A DNA stretch of 13,342 bases, taken from the NCBI RefSeq assembly GCF_901212495.1, contig NZ_CAAKNY010000059.1, forward strand, positions 1 to 13,342. The letters are read 5' to 3'. Under the pieces are notes generated by a model. The model worked only from the letters and a program-made list of their open reading frames with translations. It ran no database searches and was not told the origin of the DNA. The translations under genes and the position numbers were made by a program. Source of the stretch: Collinsella aerofaciens (GTDB taxonomy: Bacteria; Actinomycetota; Coriobacteriia; Coriobacteriales; Coriobacteriaceae). Position 1 is the first letter of the stretch, and every line of letters starts with the position of its first letter. Below are positions 12,122-13,342 of this stretch, in pieces.

Positions 12122-13342
12122 GCCGGCGCGGTCTTCGAGGTCGTGAACGCGTCCGCGAACCCCGTGCTCGTGGGCGGGGAGGAGGTCGCGCCCGGGGAGG
12201 TAGCGCTCACGCTCGAGACCGGGGGAGGGGCCGCGGAGTCCGAGCCCGACGCCCTGCCCTACGGCGACTACCTCGTGCGCGAGGTGGAGGCGCCGGAGGG
12301 CTACCTCGGCACCGACGCCGAGGTCCCGTTCTCCATCGAGGAGGACGGCGAGGTCGTCGAGCTCACCGGGGAGCGCGCGGTGGCCAACCAGGTCAGGCGC
12401 GGCGACCTCGAGCTCGTGAAGGTCTCCGACGGCGACCTCTCCCGCATGGCGGGCGTGCCGTTCCGCATCACCAGCGCGACCACCGGCGAGTCCCACGTCG
12501 TCGTGACCGACGGCAACGGGTACGCCAGCACGGCGGCCTCGTGGAACCCGCACACCGCGTCGACCAACGCCAACGACCAGGCGGCCGACGGCTCCTGGGA
12601 CGCCTCGGCCGGCGTGTGGTTCGGGGCGTCGGGGCCCGACGACTCCAAGGGGGCGCTGCCCTACGACACCTACGAGCTCGAGGAGCTCCCCTGCGGGGCC
12701 AACGAGGGCAAGGAGCTCCTCGGCCCCATCGAGGTGCGCGTCTACCGCGACGGCGTGACCGTGGACCTGGGAACGCTCACGAACGACGACCTGCCCCGCA
12801 CCGTGGTCTCCAAGAAGTCGGTGACGGGCGAGGACGAGCTGCCCGGCGCGACCCTGCGCGTCTACGACGCGGACGGCGAGCTCGTGGAGGAGTGGGTCTC
12901 CGGCGAGGAGCCCCACGAGATCACGCTGCTCACGGGCTCCTACACGCTCCACGAGGAGGCGGCGCCGGAGGGCTACCTCGTCGCCTCCGACGTGGCGTTC
13001 GAGGTCGCCGAGGGCGTCCCCGTGACGCAGGTCGAGATGGTCGACGAGCCCACCAGGGTGGAGGCCGGGAAGGTCGACGCTGCCACGGGCGAGCCCCTCG
13101 CGGGCGCGACCATGCAGGTCGTGGACGCCGAGGGCGCCGTCGTCGAGGAGTGGGTCTCCGACGGGGAGCCCCACCTCATCGAGGCGCTCGCCCCGGGCGA
13201 CTACCTCCTCCGCGAGACCGAGGCCCCCGAGGGCTACGAGCTGGCCGAGGACGTCCCCTTCACCGTGGAGGGGACGGCGGACGCGCAGGCCGTGACCATG
13301 GCCGACGAGGCCCTGCCGGGGACCGCCCCGGGGACGACGCCC
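12122..13342 (+). CDS. CnaB/SpaA-repeat surface protein, truncated at both ends
   Basis: An open frame of 407 codons runs to the window edge with no start codon: the nearest in-frame upstream stop is TAA 12083-12085, and no ATG occurs before 12446. The product is a chain of CnaB/SpaA-type isopeptide domains, as in sortase-anchored pilins and adhesins of Gram-positive cell surfaces. Domain one starts GAVFEVVNASANPVLVGG and ends near EAPEGYLG. Domain two (12410-12800) is the Coriobacteriia-style block with VPFRITSATTGES and GALPYDTYELEELPC. Domains three and four are an 86-codon tandem near-repeat (GATLRVYDADG and GATMQVVDAEG, both followed by EEWVS). Likely bond residues in domain four are K in GKVDAATGEPL (13070) and E in LRETEAPEGY (13214 or 13220). 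The end, LPGTAPGTTP, looks like the start of a Pro/Thr stalk before a wall anchor. GC content is far higher than in the neighbouring genes. Confidence 0.82.

Noticed and set aside
12059..13174. 371-codon minus-strand frame opposite the CnaB-repeat protein
   Set aside because: It is Arg/Gly/Val/Leu-rich low-complexity sequence, while the plus frame has clear CnaB domains.

Overview
The window looks like chromosome of a high-GC human-gut actinobacterium of the class Coriobacteriia, most probably Collinsella or a close relative. This is inferred from the codon and amino-acid style, the mix of split fructose-type PTS genes with class II aldolases, and a CnaB/SpaA-type surface protein of a kind I associate with this class. 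No rRNA or tRNA gene is visible.

Layout. (1) 33-2603, minus: an intact-length RlmKL 23S rRNA methyltransferase, whose N-terminal (RlmL) catalytic motifs look degraded. (2) 2686-4318, plus: a decayed stretch. It holds a HAD/Cof-type phosphatase broken by four frameshifts and a GntR/UTRA regulator interrupted by three in-frame stop codons. (3) 4412-5308, minus: a ROK-family fructokinase, transcribed away from a 400-bp AT-rich control region (5309-5708) that is full of TGTTTCATAT-type repeats and carries a perfect 19-bp palindrome. (4) 5709-10845, plus: a sugar-uptake and catabolic cluster with separate fructose-family PTS EIIA, EIIB and EIIC genes, two different class II ketose-bisphosphate-type aldolases and an RpiR/MurR-family regulator. 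(5) 11030-11734, plus: a small (FSA-fold) transaldolase. A strong terminator follows it, nested inside a long inverted repeat that resembles a miniature mobile element. (6) 12024-13342: an abrupt junction. The last 31 codons of an unidentified minus-strand gene meet a 5'-truncated, very GC-rich CnaB/SpaA-repeat surface protein that runs off the end of the window.

How the genes probably work together. EIIA, EIIB and EIIC import and phosphorylate a ketose-like sugar. The two aldolases cleave the phosphorylated ketose to C3 units. The ROK kinase phosphorylates a free hexose, probably fructose, and the transaldolase links C3 and C6 sugar phosphates to the pentose phosphate pathway. The RpiR protein is likely the surviving sugar-phosphate-sensing regulator, while the adjacent GntR regulator appears to be dying. 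No 1-phosphofructokinase or tagatose-6-phosphate kinase is encoded here, so the actual substrate is open.

The points most worth a second look are the sugar pathway with two aldolases and no kinase, the junction and hairpin at the truncated pilin-like gene, the GntR gene with three nonsense codons, and the degenerate RlmL half of RlmKL.
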